Positions 54,207 to 63,383 of a DNA stretch of 64,000 nt are shown piece after piece; the first letter of the stretch is position 1, and each line of letters starts with the position of its first letter. The DNA comes from Pseudooceanicola antarcticus (GTDB lineage: Bacteria; Pseudomonadota; Alphaproteobacteria; Rhodobacterales; Rhodobacteraceae). Both the position numbers and the translations under genes were made by a program. The stretch spans positions 124,001 through 188,000 of the forward strand of contig NZ_OBEA01000003.1 in assembly GCF_900215355.1 (NCBI RefSeq), read 5' to 3'. The notes below the pieces were generated by a model that saw nothing but the letters and a program-made list of their open reading frames with translations, was not told the DNA's origin and did not search any database.

Positions 54207-54894
54207 CTTTCCCCTATCCAGCTTTGAGAACATTGGGTTAGTCGCCCAGGTAGACACTCGGCTTCGGCTGAGTTGAACGTCTTGTTTCCAAAGTGATCTT
54301 TCGCAGCCCTGCAGTCCTGTCGAAGCGCTTGGCTTCGCCCTGGAGACGGGGCTTCGGTATTGCCATGCGCCGCTTGGGTGCGGCGCCATTTTCCTTGAAA
54401 TCAGCGGTATGGTGTTCCCCGGTGCCACGTGCACTCGGCCTTGGGCGCCAGAGGCTGCACAGGCCCGGCTGAGCCACTGTGCCGCGCTCTTGCAAGGGTT
54501 GGGTCACCCGATGACGGGAGGGGCCTCATGGGGCGCTCTGCAAGCGCTGGAAGGCCACCGGGGCTGGCGCCGCGCAGAGCGCATATTCGCAAAGATGATG
54601 TCGAGACCACCTGCACGGCGATGATGCCGATTGCGTCTTCGAGGTGTTGAGAGGATTCGCACCTGTCTCTCTGGCCGCACGCGGCGAAAGACCCTGGTGG
54701 CGTATCATGATCATGGGGGGCTGAACCGCCCCTCCAAGGGGGCGTTCCGATCCGGTTTGGCAGGCTCTAGGGCTGGTGCCGGGGGACCACGGGCAACCGG
54801 GCTGCCCTAAGGTCTTCATCCTGGCCGCCGCATTGGCGACCTTGGTCATCTACCGGCCATGCGGCCTGGCCCTGGTGCCCCGACCGGGGACCTG
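54207..54894. other. Gene-poor region next to tRNA-Arg
   Basis: In these 688 bases I see no supported gene. Short open frames exist on both strands (for example 54238-54507 minus and 54409-54624 plus), but none has a good ribosome-binding site, conserved pattern or strong codon bias. The position just after a tRNA and the slightly different composition fit a decayed insertion, but I see no attachment-site repeat or integrase remnant. Confidence 0.4.
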
Positions 54895-55017
54895 TCAGGC
54901 GAAGTAGTGGATGACGGTGACGAAGATTGCGACACCAGCAAGCAATTCGAGGACCTGTGCGCGGACCCAGTTGCGGCTCTTTTCCTGCGAGGCGAGTTCG
55001 ATTTCGGTCTTGCTCAT
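54895..55017 (-). CDS. 40-residue single-span membrane protein
   Basis: On the minus strand an ATG at 55017 with AAGGGA upstream opens a frame of 40 codons ending in TGA. The product starts MSKTEIELASQEKSRNWVRA, a charged N terminus, followed by one hydrophobic segment of about 17 residues (LELLAGVAIFVTVIHYF). No family is recognised. The frame is too short for usual gene limits, but codon use, ribosome-binding site and layout are convincing. Two GTTAACC boxes lie 28-50 bases upstream and may control it. Confidence 0.6.
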   Translation of the reverse strand: MSKTEIELASQEKSRNWVRAQVLELLAGVAIFVTVIHYFA

Positions 55018-55044
55018 GTCACTGTCCCTTCTGTGAAAGTGTGA

Positions 55045-55067
55045 GTTAACCAATATCTGGGTTAACC
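55045..55067. promoter_or_regulatory. Twin GTTAACC boxes upstream of the small membrane gene
   Basis: GTTAACC (55045-55051) and GGTTAACC (55060-55067) lie 28-50 bases upstream of the start at 55017, with TTAA cores 16 bp apart. TTAACC is the half-site seen in CtrA binding sites of alphaproteobacteria, but the spacing does not match the full TTAA-N7-TTAA site, so the factor is uncertain. Confidence 0.4.
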
Positions 55068-55312
55068 ACTCTCAGGCAGACTGGCAGAGGGTTAGGCAGG
55101 GGCGTGAATGGGAGACGGGGATATCCCTCGCGGCGCGTTCCGTCGACAAAGGCTGGGAGCACCTACTCCAATGGATAGGTCGTGTCAGGAAAAGTCTCTA
55201 AGCCACCGGAATCGGGCCTGAATCCTGCCTTGATTTCGCCTTGTTCGGGCTGGCTTCCGATCTCTTTCCGAAACGGATCTTCGGTGTCCGGCGAAATCTC
55301 ACACGCGGGGAA

Positions 55313-56740
55313 TCACCGCAGGGCGTCGGAAAGCGCGCGTTTCGTGGCTTGGGTCGCGAACTGATCGTGGAGCCGCTGGAATTCTTCCTTCGCGCGGGCT
55401 CTCTGACCGGAGTTCAGGTAGGCATAGCCCCTCAGGATCGCCAGATCGCGGCGCACCACGCCGGTTATGCGCTCCAGCTCGTCGAAGTAGGCGATGGCGC
55501 TGGCATAGTCGCGCCGCTCGTAGGCGGCCACCCCACGCTTGTCGAGGATGAGGCTCTCGATTTCCAGCCGTTGCTCGGCCGTGAAGTGGGTGGCGGCGGC
55601 AATGGCTGCCGCCTGGTCGATCATGTCCAGCTCGAGCATGGTGATGGCCTGGCCGTAGCGCGCATCCCGGCGGGCGCTGGCGCTGCCGCCCCGCTGCGCC
55701 GCCTCGGTGAAATCGGCGAGGGCCTGCATGGGGCGGTCGGCATTCAGGGCGCACCAGCCACGTTGCGCGACGCCGGCGGCGCTGCGCGCGTTTGCCGTGC
55801 GCGCAAGGCAGCCCGCCCAGTCGCCGCGTTGCGCTGCCGCGACTGCAGCGCCGGGGGCGGCAGGCGCGGCGGCGGGGGCTTTCGGGGCGCTGCCGGTGGC
55901 GGGGCGCGGCTTCGGGGCGGCCTGGCCGCGGCTGATCGGACGCAGGCTGACATCGGGCGCAACACCGGCAGGCAAGGCGGTCTGCGCCGCAGGGGCACCC
56001 TCTGTGGGCGCGCTTGCGTTGCGCGCCGCAAGGATGCCGGCCCGCAGGCGCTCTTCGACGGCGGTGAGGCGCTCTGCGGTGGCGGGGGACTGGCCACGCG
56101 CCAGGTCGGCGATCTGGCCCAGTTGCTCCAGGCTGGCCGTCGCGGCGGATTTTTCCAGCGTGGCGACGAGGATGTCTGGATCGACACAGCTGCGGGCGAT
56201 GCCGGTGTAGACACCTATGGCGGCGTCGGCAGCGCCTGTCGCCTCGTATTGCTCGGCCAGAAGCCAGGCGTTGTTGACCCGTTCGCAGCGCAGCAGAGCG
56301 GGGTTCTCTCGGGCGATGCGAATGGCGACCTGGGCATTGCCGGCTTCCACGGCGGCCTCGAAATTGGCCTGGTCCTCGCCCGTGGCCAATGTTGCAAGCA
56401 GCTCGGGCGAGGGGGTCCAGCTGGGATATGTCCGGCTGAGGCTCTCGATGCTGGCGCGGGCCTCGGCGAACTCCCCGGCCGCTATCTGACGGTAGATGCT
56501 GTCGATCCGCTCTCCTGGGACGCCCTGTTCCAGCTGCCCCAGGTCTTCCGGGACCACCCAGTCGGGATACTGAAGTTGGAGGCGGCGCAGCTCGGAGTTG
56601 ACGGCCTGCTCGTTCTCTTCCGACAGGTAGAAGCGCAGGGCCTGGAGATCGGCATCGCTGGGCGCCTGCGCCAAGGCGGGAGAGACAAGGAAACTGCAGG
56701 CGACCGTCAGCGCGCGCCCTGCTTGCTGAAGTCGTTTCAT
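55313..56740 (-). CDS. TPR-rich periplasmic protein of the cellulose operon
   Basis: The 475-residue product has a signal peptide (MKRLQQAGRALTVACSFLVSPALAQ, cleaved near residue 25) and many helical repeats resembling TPRs (for example IDSIYRQIAAGEFAEARASI and the region from about 310 to the end), with an Ala/Pro-rich linker between. It occupies the place of BcsC in the operon, but lacks the C-terminal outer-membrane barrel of BcsC, which is normally over 1000 residues. It probably forms a periplasmic scaffold; an outer-membrane channel would have to be encoded elsewhere. The start at 56740 overlaps the bcsZ stop (ATGA). Confidence 0.75.
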   Translation of the reverse strand: MKRLQQAGRALTVACSFLVSPALAQAPSDADLQALRFYLSEENEQAVNSELRRLQLQYPDWVVPEDLGQLEQGVPGERIDSIYRQIAAGEFAEARASIESLSRTYPSWTPSPELLATLATGEDQANFEAAVEAGNAQVAIRIARENPALLRCERVNNAWLLAEQYEATGAADAAIGVYTGIARSCVDPDILVATLEKSAATASLEQLGQIADLARGQSPATAERLTAVEERLRAGILAARNASAPTEGAPAAQTALPAGVAPDVSLRPISRGQAAPKPRPATGSAPKAPAAAPAAPGAAVAAAQRGDWAGCLARTANARSAAGVAQRGWCALNADRPMQALADFTEAAQRGGSASARRDARYGQAITMLELDMIDQAAAIAAATHFTAEQRLEIESLILDKRGVAAYERRDYASAIAYFDELERITGVVRRDLAILRGYAYLNSGQRARAKEEFQRLHDQFATQATKRALSDALR

Positions 56741-57807
56741 ATCGGGATACACATCGGAGAGGCCTCGATCTGTGCGATCATCGCGAAGAGCTGAAGCGTA
56801 GCGGGATAATAGGGCGAATTGGCCGAGAAGGGCGGGATGTCGGAGCCCACGTCGCGGCGGGCGGCGCAGATGGTCAGCGCCGCGATCGACTTGTAGCCCG
56901 GATCAGAGCTGGTCGAGAGCGCAGCGCCGCTTTCCCGCGCGATCACGGTTGCGACCGCGTCGCCGCTCACCCGCTGCTGTGCCTCGGCATAGCGTTGGAT
57001 GGCGGGGTGATCAGAGAGACCGGACCAGATGAGGTAGAGCGGGATACGCATCGCCTCGTAGCCGGCATCGAAGGAAAAGCCCTCGGCCGCACGCGGGCCC
57101 TCAGCCGTCATCTCGACCCAGTCCGGCACCACGCCGCCCTGGGCCAGCGCGCGGCTGACCTCGACCGCGCCACGCGCCGCGCGCGCCAGGCTCGGGGTGT
57201 CGAAGGCGGTGGCCAGTTCGGTCATTGCCAGCGGCATGGCGTAGCAGGGATTGTAGATGAAGCCCGCCTCGGTCGTGAAACCCTCGGCGCCGGGCAGCAG
57301 CAAGGGGTCCAGGCCTGGGCCGCCGGGATGGGGGGCGATGCAGGAGGCCGCAAGATCCCTGACGATCTGGCCCGCGGTCTCGCGGAATTCCGGGACGCCG
57401 AAGCGTTGCGCGGCGCGCAGCAGGGCCCAGGCACGGAAGAGATCGCCGTCGCTGGCGTTGTTCAGGTCGGGCACCTGCACCGCCTCGTCGGGGAACCAGC
57501 GCCAGGCCATCAGGTTGTCGGCGCGGATCGCCAGGTTGCGGAGGGTCCAGGTCTCCATGGCCTCGAAGCTGCGCCTGTCGCCGACAGTCGCGGCCAGCAA
57601 CATGCCGTAGCCCTGGCCTTCGGAATGGCTGGCACCGCGCTGGAACTGGTCGATGACCCGGCCCGTAGCGTCCAGGTTGGCGCTGCGCCAGGCCTCCCAG
57701 ACGTCCTGCAGCTTTGCGTCCGCCCCGGTCTCTTGCGCCAGGGTAGCCCCGCCGCCGACCAGTCCGGCAATGGCGGCAAATCCAGAAAGTAAGCGGCGCC
57801 GGTTCAT
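56737..57807 (-). CDS. bcsZ: Cellulose-synthesis endoglucanase BcsZ (GH8)
   Basis: BcsZ is a periplasmic glycoside hydrolase family 8 endoglucanase that trims nascent cellulose. The 356-residue protein has a signal peptide with MNRRRLLSGFAAIAGL (possibly Tat-like by its RRR) cleaved near 25, then HSEGQGYGMLLAA with catalytic acid Glu63, and DGDLFRAWALLRAA with Asp120 or Asp122 as a candidate base. The GGVVPDWVEM and FDAGYEAMRIPLYLIWSGL segments are typical of the family. It overlaps both bcsB (57804-57807) and the TPR gene by four bases, so the whole operon is translationally tight. Confidence 0.9.
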   Translation of the reverse strand: MNRRRLLSGFAAIAGLVGGGATLAQETGADAKLQDVWEAWRSANLDATGRVIDQFQRGASHSEGQGYGMLLAATVGDRRSFEAMETWTLRNLAIRADNLMAWRWFPDEAVQVPDLNNASDGDLFRAWALLRAAQRFGVPEFRETAGQIVRDLAASCIAPHPGGPGLDPLLLPGAEGFTTEAGFIYNPCYAMPLAMTELATAFDTPSLARAARGAVEVSRALAQGGVVPDWVEMTAEGPRAAEGFSFDAGYEAMRIPLYLIWSGLSDHPAIQRYAEAQQRVSGDAVATVIARESGAALSTSSDPGYKSIAALTICAARRDVGSDIPPFSANSPYYPATLQLFAMIAQIEASPMCIPI

Positions 57808-60041
57808 TTCTGTCTCCGTCGGCCAGCGATCAGCAGGCCTATCGCCGAGAATGCGCATAGAATGGCCAGCAGGAAAAGAGGGGCGATGTAGCGGCCCGGC
57901 TCGAGGGTGACGAAGTTGCCAACCACCGCGCGGGCATTGGACGGGCTGAGCGGTTCCATCAGGGTGAGCGGGCGGTCGCCCGAACTCCAGACGTCCCATC
58001 TGCCGTTGTAGCCGAACAGGGAGACCTGCCCCTTCGGCCCGTCCGAGCTGTTGTGCATCTCGACCAGCGAGGCGACCAGGCGGTCGTGGTCGGTGTTGGG
58101 GCGCACCACCAGCCAGAGGGTGTCGGGGTCGTCCATCCGGGGCTGAAGCAGCATCGCCTCTGCGGATCTGTTCAGCAGCCAGCTGTCCAGGTCGGATTCG
58201 GGACCGCGCCACAGGGACGAGATCTTGCCGCGCAGCTCGCGCAGTCTTTCCGCGGCCTTCTCCCGATCCAGGAAGATGGTCCACCAGCCCTCGGGTGTGA
58301 TCCTGGCCCAGGGGTCTTGCCCCTGTCCCTCGGTCTGCGGCGGCGACAGCAGCACCTCTTCCAGCTGCGACACGTTCTTGCTGACGATGTCGCCGGAAAT
58401 CCGGGCCAGGTCCGAAGGGATGCCGATCCGCAGGGCTCCATTGCGCGGCGGCTGATCCGGCCCGCGCGCAGAGCTGTCGTCGTCGGCGAAGATCGAGGCG
58501 ATCTGTGCCAGCACCCCCAGAGGCAGCGTCTGCGCCGCGGCCTCGCTCAGCGAGACCTGGGCGATGTCGATGGACGCCAGCGTCCGGTCGATGCGGGGCA
58601 GGCTCATCCGGGGGCTTTCGGGCACATCCAGGTTGGTGGTGTCGAAGATACGGAAGGCCGGCGCGTCGCGGGGAATGCAGGCGGCGTCAGCGGGCTCTCC
58701 CGGCACCAGGGCCTCGAAGGAGATTTCGTTGACGCCCGGCTGAAGGATGTTGGCGGGGAAGGAGATCAGCAGCGGGTCCAGACGCTGCCCGGCCTCGCCC
58801 TGCTCGTCCAGGGGCAACAGGCGGATGGTCTGGTCATTGATCTTGACCAGCATCAGGGCCCCCTGGGGCAGGTCCCGGTCGTAGGCGTAGTCGAGACGCA
58901 TCTGGGCGCGCTGCGAGGCCAGTAGCAGCCAGTCCCAGTCCAGCCGGAACGATACCGACTTGCGGATATAGTGTCCGCGCCCCTCGATGGTCTCGATGCC
59001 GAGATCGGCAAGCGAACGGGGCTTGCCGGGCTCCAGGCGGGGGATCGGATCTTCCTTGTGGGCGTCTCCGAGGGCGTCGGACAGCAGCGTGGCGATGGAC
59101 TGGGCCTCTCCGCTGTTGGTCATCAGCACGATCGCGCCATCCCCGCCGCGGCGGAAAACAGGCATGTCCGGAACCGACAGCTCTTCGGGCAGCGCGGTCA
59201 CCCGCGCCAGTTGCGGCTGCTCGTCGGCGACCGTGTAGTAATCCCCGACCGTCAGCCGCGGGGGGAGGCCGCCGAACAGCCGTTCCACCTGCGCCGTCGA
59301 GGGAGAGGCATTGATGACACGCGCCGGATTGGCGTTCGACAGATGGAAGGTCTTGCCCTGGGCCAGCTGGGCCGAGGCCGCCGCCATGAAGCCGAGCGGG
59401 TCGTTCCCAAGCTCCGAGGCGGGCAGGGTGATGCCACTCTTGTGGGCGATGACATCGGTCCAGAGCCCGAAAGAGGCCTCGGGCCCGCACATCACCCGGT
59501 GCACCTGCTCCAGCCGAAGATCCACCCGGTTGCGTCCGGCTTTCAGCAGCCCGTCGGGCACTGCCACGGGGGTGGTGCCGGCGGAGGCAAAATGGGTCAG
59601 GTCGACCTTGCCGATCGGGGTGCCGTTGACCTCGACCGTCGCCTGGGACCGGCCGGGAAGCAGGTTGATCGAACTCAGGGTCGCGATGTCCAGCGTGGCG
59701 CCGTCAACCGCGCGGGGCAGGAACAACCAGAAGCTTTCCCGGGGGAACTCGCCCTCCAGACGGTGGCCCACGGTCTGCCCGCCCTGCGGGCTGCGCGGGC
59801 GCAGAGGCAGCAGGATCTCCCGCGGGGCTTCGGGGGCGGCAGAGGCGGGCTCCTGGGGTATGGCGAACTGGCGGTCGCTGGCGCGGGCCGCCGGTTCGGG
59901 GGCCGGTGTCACGCCTGGGTCATTCGCCTGCTGCTGCGAGGGCGGAATATCGTCCAGCAGGATCTGCTGGGCACCGGACGGGCCGGTCTGAAGCATCAGC
60001 GCGGGAAGCAGGGCGAGGAGCTTTGCGGTTTTCTGCACCAT
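57804..60041 (-). CDS. bcsB: Cellulose synthase periplasmic subunit BcsB
   Basis: BcsB binds the emerging cellulose chain in the periplasm and holds BcsA by its C-terminal membrane helix. The 745-residue protein has a signal peptide (MVQKTAKLLALLPALMLQTG), a Pro/Ala-rich linker, and the two repeated carbohydrate-binding/ferredoxin-like units with SFWLFLPRAVDGATLDIATL and VHRVMCGPEASFGLWTDVIA segments. A membrane helix lies at the very end (YIAPLFLLAILCAFSAIGLL) with a basic tail. The start at 60041 is four bases after the bcsA stop. Confidence 0.92.
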   Translation of the reverse strand: MVQKTAKLLALLPALMLQTGPSGAQQILLDDIPPSQQQANDPGVTPAPEPAARASDRQFAIPQEPASAAPEAPREILLPLRPRSPQGGQTVGHRLEGEFPRESFWLFLPRAVDGATLDIATLSSINLLPGRSQATVEVNGTPIGKVDLTHFASAGTTPVAVPDGLLKAGRNRVDLRLEQVHRVMCGPEASFGLWTDVIAHKSGITLPASELGNDPLGFMAAASAQLAQGKTFHLSNANPARVINASPSTAQVERLFGGLPPRLTVGDYYTVADEQPQLARVTALPEELSVPDMPVFRRGGDGAIVLMTNSGEAQSIATLLSDALGDAHKEDPIPRLEPGKPRSLADLGIETIEGRGHYIRKSVSFRLDWDWLLLASQRAQMRLDYAYDRDLPQGALMLVKINDQTIRLLPLDEQGEAGQRLDPLLISFPANILQPGVNEISFEALVPGEPADAACIPRDAPAFRIFDTTNLDVPESPRMSLPRIDRTLASIDIAQVSLSEAAAQTLPLGVLAQIASIFADDDSSARGPDQPPRNGALRIGIPSDLARISGDIVSKNVSQLEEVLLSPPQTEGQGQDPWARITPEGWWTIFLDREKAAERLRELRGKISSLWRGPESDLDSWLLNRSAEAMLLQPRMDDPDTLWLVVRPNTDHDRLVASLVEMHNSSDGPKGQVSLFGYNGRWDVWSSGDRPLTLMEPLSPSNARAVVGNFVTLEPGRYIAPLFLLAILCAFSAIGLLIAGRRRQK

Positions 60042-60045
60042 GACC

Positions 60046-62394
60046 CTAATCCTCGTACCGGAGGTAGTCATCCGCCTTGGCGGCGGTCCCGCCTGCGACC
60101 AGTGGTGCAGGGGTGCCAGCGGTTTCCGTCGAAGACTTCGTGAAGGCATCGGCGAAGACGGTGTCGTCCGCGGCAGGTTCGGCACTGCGCAGGGTCAGTT
60201 CGCGGGCGAAGTCGTAGATGGTCTGCGGCATGGACAGCGCGCTTTTCATCAGGACGTAGAGCAGGCCCGCGACCAGGGTGCTGCCCTGGGGATGGACCTT
60301 GCGGAAGAACTGCCAGCGCCGGCTGTCTCCATAGACGACCTGGGCGGTCAGGCGGGCGGCGGGGATCATCTGCTCGGGCGGGACATCGAAGGTCAGCACC
60401 GTGCCGTCGACACCTCGACGCAGCGCGGAAAGGGTCAGCGGCAGGGCGACTTCCAGGTCGGGCGTCTCGGGCAGCACCGGAAGCAGCGAGACTTCAGTGC
60501 CCATGGCGAGATCGTTCCAGCCGGCCGGCGCCCCCTCGGCCAGCTTGAGCTGGATCGCCTCGGGACTGGCCGCGACGATCGTCGCCTCATGCGACGGCCC
60601 GGCAGCATCGGCGGCCAGGCTTATCCGCGCCGGCGTCGAGATCGCGGTCCGGGGCCGGGTGAGGCGACGGGGCCGCTCGAAGACGGCCCGCAGCGCATAG
60701 GCCGCCAGCATGAAGTTGTAGAGCGCCCAGGCCCCCACGATCTGCACGACGGCCCGGTCACCGGGGAAGGCGTACCAGCGGTAGGCCCCGGCCAGCAACC
60801 CGGCCAGCAGGAGTGCCACCAGAAGGGTCAGCGGGCGATAGATCGGAGACAGGAAGGCATGTTCCAGCGTGCCATCCTTGGCGGTCACCTTGAAGGTCGC
60901 GCCACGCGGATTGCGCACCGTCTCTATCAGCGCCGAAAGGATATAGGGGGTCTGCGCGATCTCGTAGACCTCGGATATCTGCGGCCATCGCACGTTCGAG
61001 AAGAGCGCGTTCTGCACCATGAACCCGATCAGCAGGTAGGGCAGGATGTAGACGAAGACCTCGTTGGCATCGACGACGAAGATCTCGAGCCCGAAGAAGA
61101 GATAGAGCAGGGGGCTGAGCAGGAAGATCATCCGGATCAGCGGGAACAGCCAGAAGCTCATCGAATTGACGTAGCACAGGCGCTGCGCGAACGAGAGGCC
61201 CGACCGGAACATCGGGTTCTTCAGGATCAGCATCTGGATCATGCCGGTGGCCCAGCGACCGCGCTGCTGGATGAAAGAGGCGAAGGTCTCGGGCTGGAGG
61301 CCCGCGATCATCGCGTGATCCAGGTACAGGCTTTCCCAGCCGCGCGAATGGATATCCAGCGCGGTTTCGGCATCCTCGGTGATCGTCTCGCCCGAGATGC
61401 CGCCGACTTCATCCAGTGCACGGCGGCGCAGCAGGGCGGCGGAGCCGCAGAAGAAGGCGCCGCCCATGCGGTCGAGACCTCGGTGGATCTCGGAATAGAA
61501 CATCTCGTTTTCCGAGGGGCAGTGTTCGGGCAGGGCCAGGTTGCGCTCGATCGGGTCCCGGTTGGTGAAGAAGTGCGGGGTCTGGACCAGGAACAGGCGC
61601 GGGTTCTCGGCGAAGTAGCCGACGGTGCGGGCCAGGAACTCGGGCGTGGGCACGTGGTCGGCGTCCAGGATCAGCACCAGCTCGCCGGTCAGTTTCTGAA
61701 GCGCCGCGTTGAGATTGCCCGCCTTGGCGTGTTCGTTCCTTGCCCTGGTCGTGTAGACCACCCCCAGCTCTGCGCAGAGCGCCTGCAGGGTTGCCCGGCG
61801 TTCCTTCGCCGCGGCGGCCCTCTCGGGGTCGTCGCTGTTGCAGCGCTGGTCGGTGCCCCCGTCATCGCAGAGCACCACGGTCTTCTTGTCGTCCGGGTAG
61901 GTGATCCGCTTTGCCGCCGCCAGCGTCACCGCCAGCAGCTCGGGGCTTTCATCGTAGCTGGGCACCAGGATGTCGACGCTGGGCGCTTCGCTCAGCTTGA
62001 TCGGCTGGGGCTTGGCGTGGGTGACCGGATCGGAGGTGATGAATGCCGTCAGGAAGAACACGATGACGGTGAAGGTCTCGGCCGCGAAGAGCACAAGCGC
62101 CGCCGCAAGGGACACCGGATCGTCGAGCGCGGGCAGCGTCTCGAACAGGCGCCACAGCCAGTAGCGCAGGACGAAAACGCCCGCGACCGACATCACGATG
62201 ACCCGAATGGAGATCTTGAACCCGACGAAGGGTTTGAGCCCGTAGATCAGCGCGGACGTCACCAGGGCCAGCAGCCCCTGCGTGCCAACCGAGATCGGGA
62301 CCGAGGCAAGGAAGAACAGCGGAACCGCGAGAATGGCCCAGGTGCAGAGCAACAGGAGCCGTACCGCCGAAAGGGAAGAGGAATTCCTGCTCAT
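60046..62394 (-). CDS. bcsA: Cellulose synthase catalytic subunit BcsA
   Basis: BcsA polymerises UDP-glucose into cellulose and passes it through the inner membrane. The 782-residue protein has several N-terminal membrane segments, the GT2 domain with DDG at 177-179, DAD at 244-246, FFCGS at 314-318, TED at 339-341 and QRGRW at 377-381, then further membrane segments and a PilZ region. The first c-di-GMP motif RxxxR is present (Arg576-Arg580), but the second, normally (D/N)xSxxG, reads AASPEA at 608-613. It overlaps bcsN by four bases. Confidence 0.95.
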   Translation of the reverse strand: MSRNSSSLSAVRLLLLCTWAILAVPLFFLASVPISVGTQGLLALVTSALIYGLKPFVGFKISIRVIVMSVAGVFVLRYWLWRLFETLPALDDPVSLAAALVLFAAETFTVIVFFLTAFITSDPVTHAKPQPIKLSEAPSVDILVPSYDESPELLAVTLAAAKRITYPDDKKTVVLCDDGGTDQRCNSDDPERAAAAKERRATLQALCAELGVVYTTRARNEHAKAGNLNAALQKLTGELVLILDADHVPTPEFLARTVGYFAENPRLFLVQTPHFFTNRDPIERNLALPEHCPSENEMFYSEIHRGLDRMGGAFFCGSAALLRRRALDEVGGISGETITEDAETALDIHSRGWESLYLDHAMIAGLQPETFASFIQQRGRWATGMIQMLILKNPMFRSGLSFAQRLCYVNSMSFWLFPLIRMIFLLSPLLYLFFGLEIFVVDANEVFVYILPYLLIGFMVQNALFSNVRWPQISEVYEIAQTPYILSALIETVRNPRGATFKVTAKDGTLEHAFLSPIYRPLTLLVALLLAGLLAGAYRWYAFPGDRAVVQIVGAWALYNFMLAAYALRAVFERPRRLTRPRTAISTPARISLAADAAGPSHEATIVAASPEAIQLKLAEGAPAGWNDLAMGTEVSLLPVLPETPDLEVALPLTLSALRRGVDGTVLTFDVPPEQMIPAARLTAQVVYGDSRRWQFFRKVHPQGSTLVAGLLYVLMKSALSMPQTIYDFARELTLRSAEPAADDTVFADAFTKSSTETAGTPAPLVAGGTAAKADDYLRYED

Positions 62395-63122
62395 GGTCGC
62401 GGCGCCGCCAGCGGAGAAAGCATGCGCGGCGCTGCCGAGGGCGCGGTGCTTGTCGTGGCGAAACGCACCGCATCCGCGCCAATCGGCGCCAGGGCGGTTT
62501 CCTCGTCGCCATTGATGCAGTTGCGCAGCAGGATATCCATGACGTTGGCATTGGCCGCGAGCGTTCTCATGGTCTTGTCCACGCGCCGGAAAGCAAGGAC
62601 GCAGGTCAGGCCCGCGTTGTTGGTCCAGCGCGCCCAGCTCATGCTGCCGAAGCCGTCTTCGATCGTGCGCAGTGTCAGCGTGTCAAAGGCGCCGAAGGGG
62701 TAGGGCGTTCCACCGGCAAGCTCCAGCAGCGCGTCGGGTTGGAAACGCGTGTTCAGGACCAGGGGGGATCTGTCTGCGCGCAGCAGCATGACGTTCTCTC
62801 CGCGCATGGCGGTACGGTTGGGCAGCAGGATGCGCTGCTCGGTCACGTTCTTTTCGCGGCGCTCGAGAACCAGCTGGATCTTGTCGAAACCGATCCAGGA
62901 CTCAGAGAGCGATTGCTGCCGGAAGGAAGTCACCTCCTGGGCCCCTTGCGGGGTCGGGAAGAGGTCAGGCACAGCACTACAGGACGCGAGGAAGAGCAGG
63001 AATATGCTCGCAAGCGCAACGCGACGTCTCGGGGTAGGCCGGCTGTCAGTTGGGCTGAAGATGAAACGTGTCAAACTGGCACCGAAATCTGCGTGAGGCA
63101 GCTTGCCTGCTGGGATCGACAC
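62391..63122 (-). CDS. bcsN: Cellulose biosynthesis protein BcsN
   Basis: BcsN occurs in alphaproteobacterial cellulose operons; its role is not settled. The 243-residue product has a hydrophobic segment with lipobox-like LASC at about residues 45-48 and the conserved RQQSLSESWIGFDKIQLVLE and RTLAANANVMDILLRNCING segments that fit the CBP_BcsN pattern. If the cysteine is lipidated, the N-terminal 40 residues would be unusually long; the start may be later (TTG near residue 17). The GTG at 63122 is the longest option. It is the first gene of the operon, which has a predicted promoter at 63159-63187. Confidence 0.75.
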   Translation of the reverse strand: MSIPAGKLPHADFGASLTRFIFSPTDSRPTPRRRVALASIFLLFLASCSAVPDLFPTPQGAQEVTSFRQQSLSESWIGFDKIQLVLERREKNVTEQRILLPNRTAMRGENVMLLRADRSPLVLNTRFQPDALLELAGGTPYPFGAFDTLTLRTIEDGFGSMSWARWTNNAGLTCVLAFRRVDKTMRTLAANANVMDILLRNCINGDEETALAPIGADAVRFATTSTAPSAAPRMLSPLAAPRP

Positions 63123-63158
63123 CTGCCGGGCCCGGATAAATTTATGTCTGTTGTCATG

Positions 63159-63187
63159 ACTATATGTAGCATCTTCGACGTTAGCAA
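63159..63187 (-). promoter_or_regulatory. Promoter of the cellulose operon
   Basis: On the minus strand the -35 TTGCTA (63187-63182), 17-base spacer and -10 TATAGT (63164-63159) lie about 37 bases upstream of the bcsN GTG. The region around it is AT-richer than its surroundings. Confidence 0.5.
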
Positions 63188-63383
63188 CGAGCGATGAAGC
63201 CAGAGAGTTGCAGCTTGCGAAATTGCCTTGGAATTGTGCCCGGCCGGACCAAGGCGCTATGGCGCCCGCTGTCCCGAAGCGGCGCAGGTTGGCCCCCCTG
63301 TTCAGGGCGAACGGGCGCGGGCAGCTCGGGCAGGCCGACCCGGTGGTGCCGCGCGGGCACCAGCCGGGCGTGGGGGCGGGCCG

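Noticed and set aside
54238-54507. 89-codon minus-strand frame next to the tRNA
   Set aside because: There is no ribosome-binding site, no conserved pattern, and codon use is not like other genes here.
60040-62703. Open frame of about 890 codons on the plus strand opposite bcsA
   Set aside because: It mirrors the cellulose synthase gene; its product is Gly/Arg/Gln-rich with no recognisable fold.
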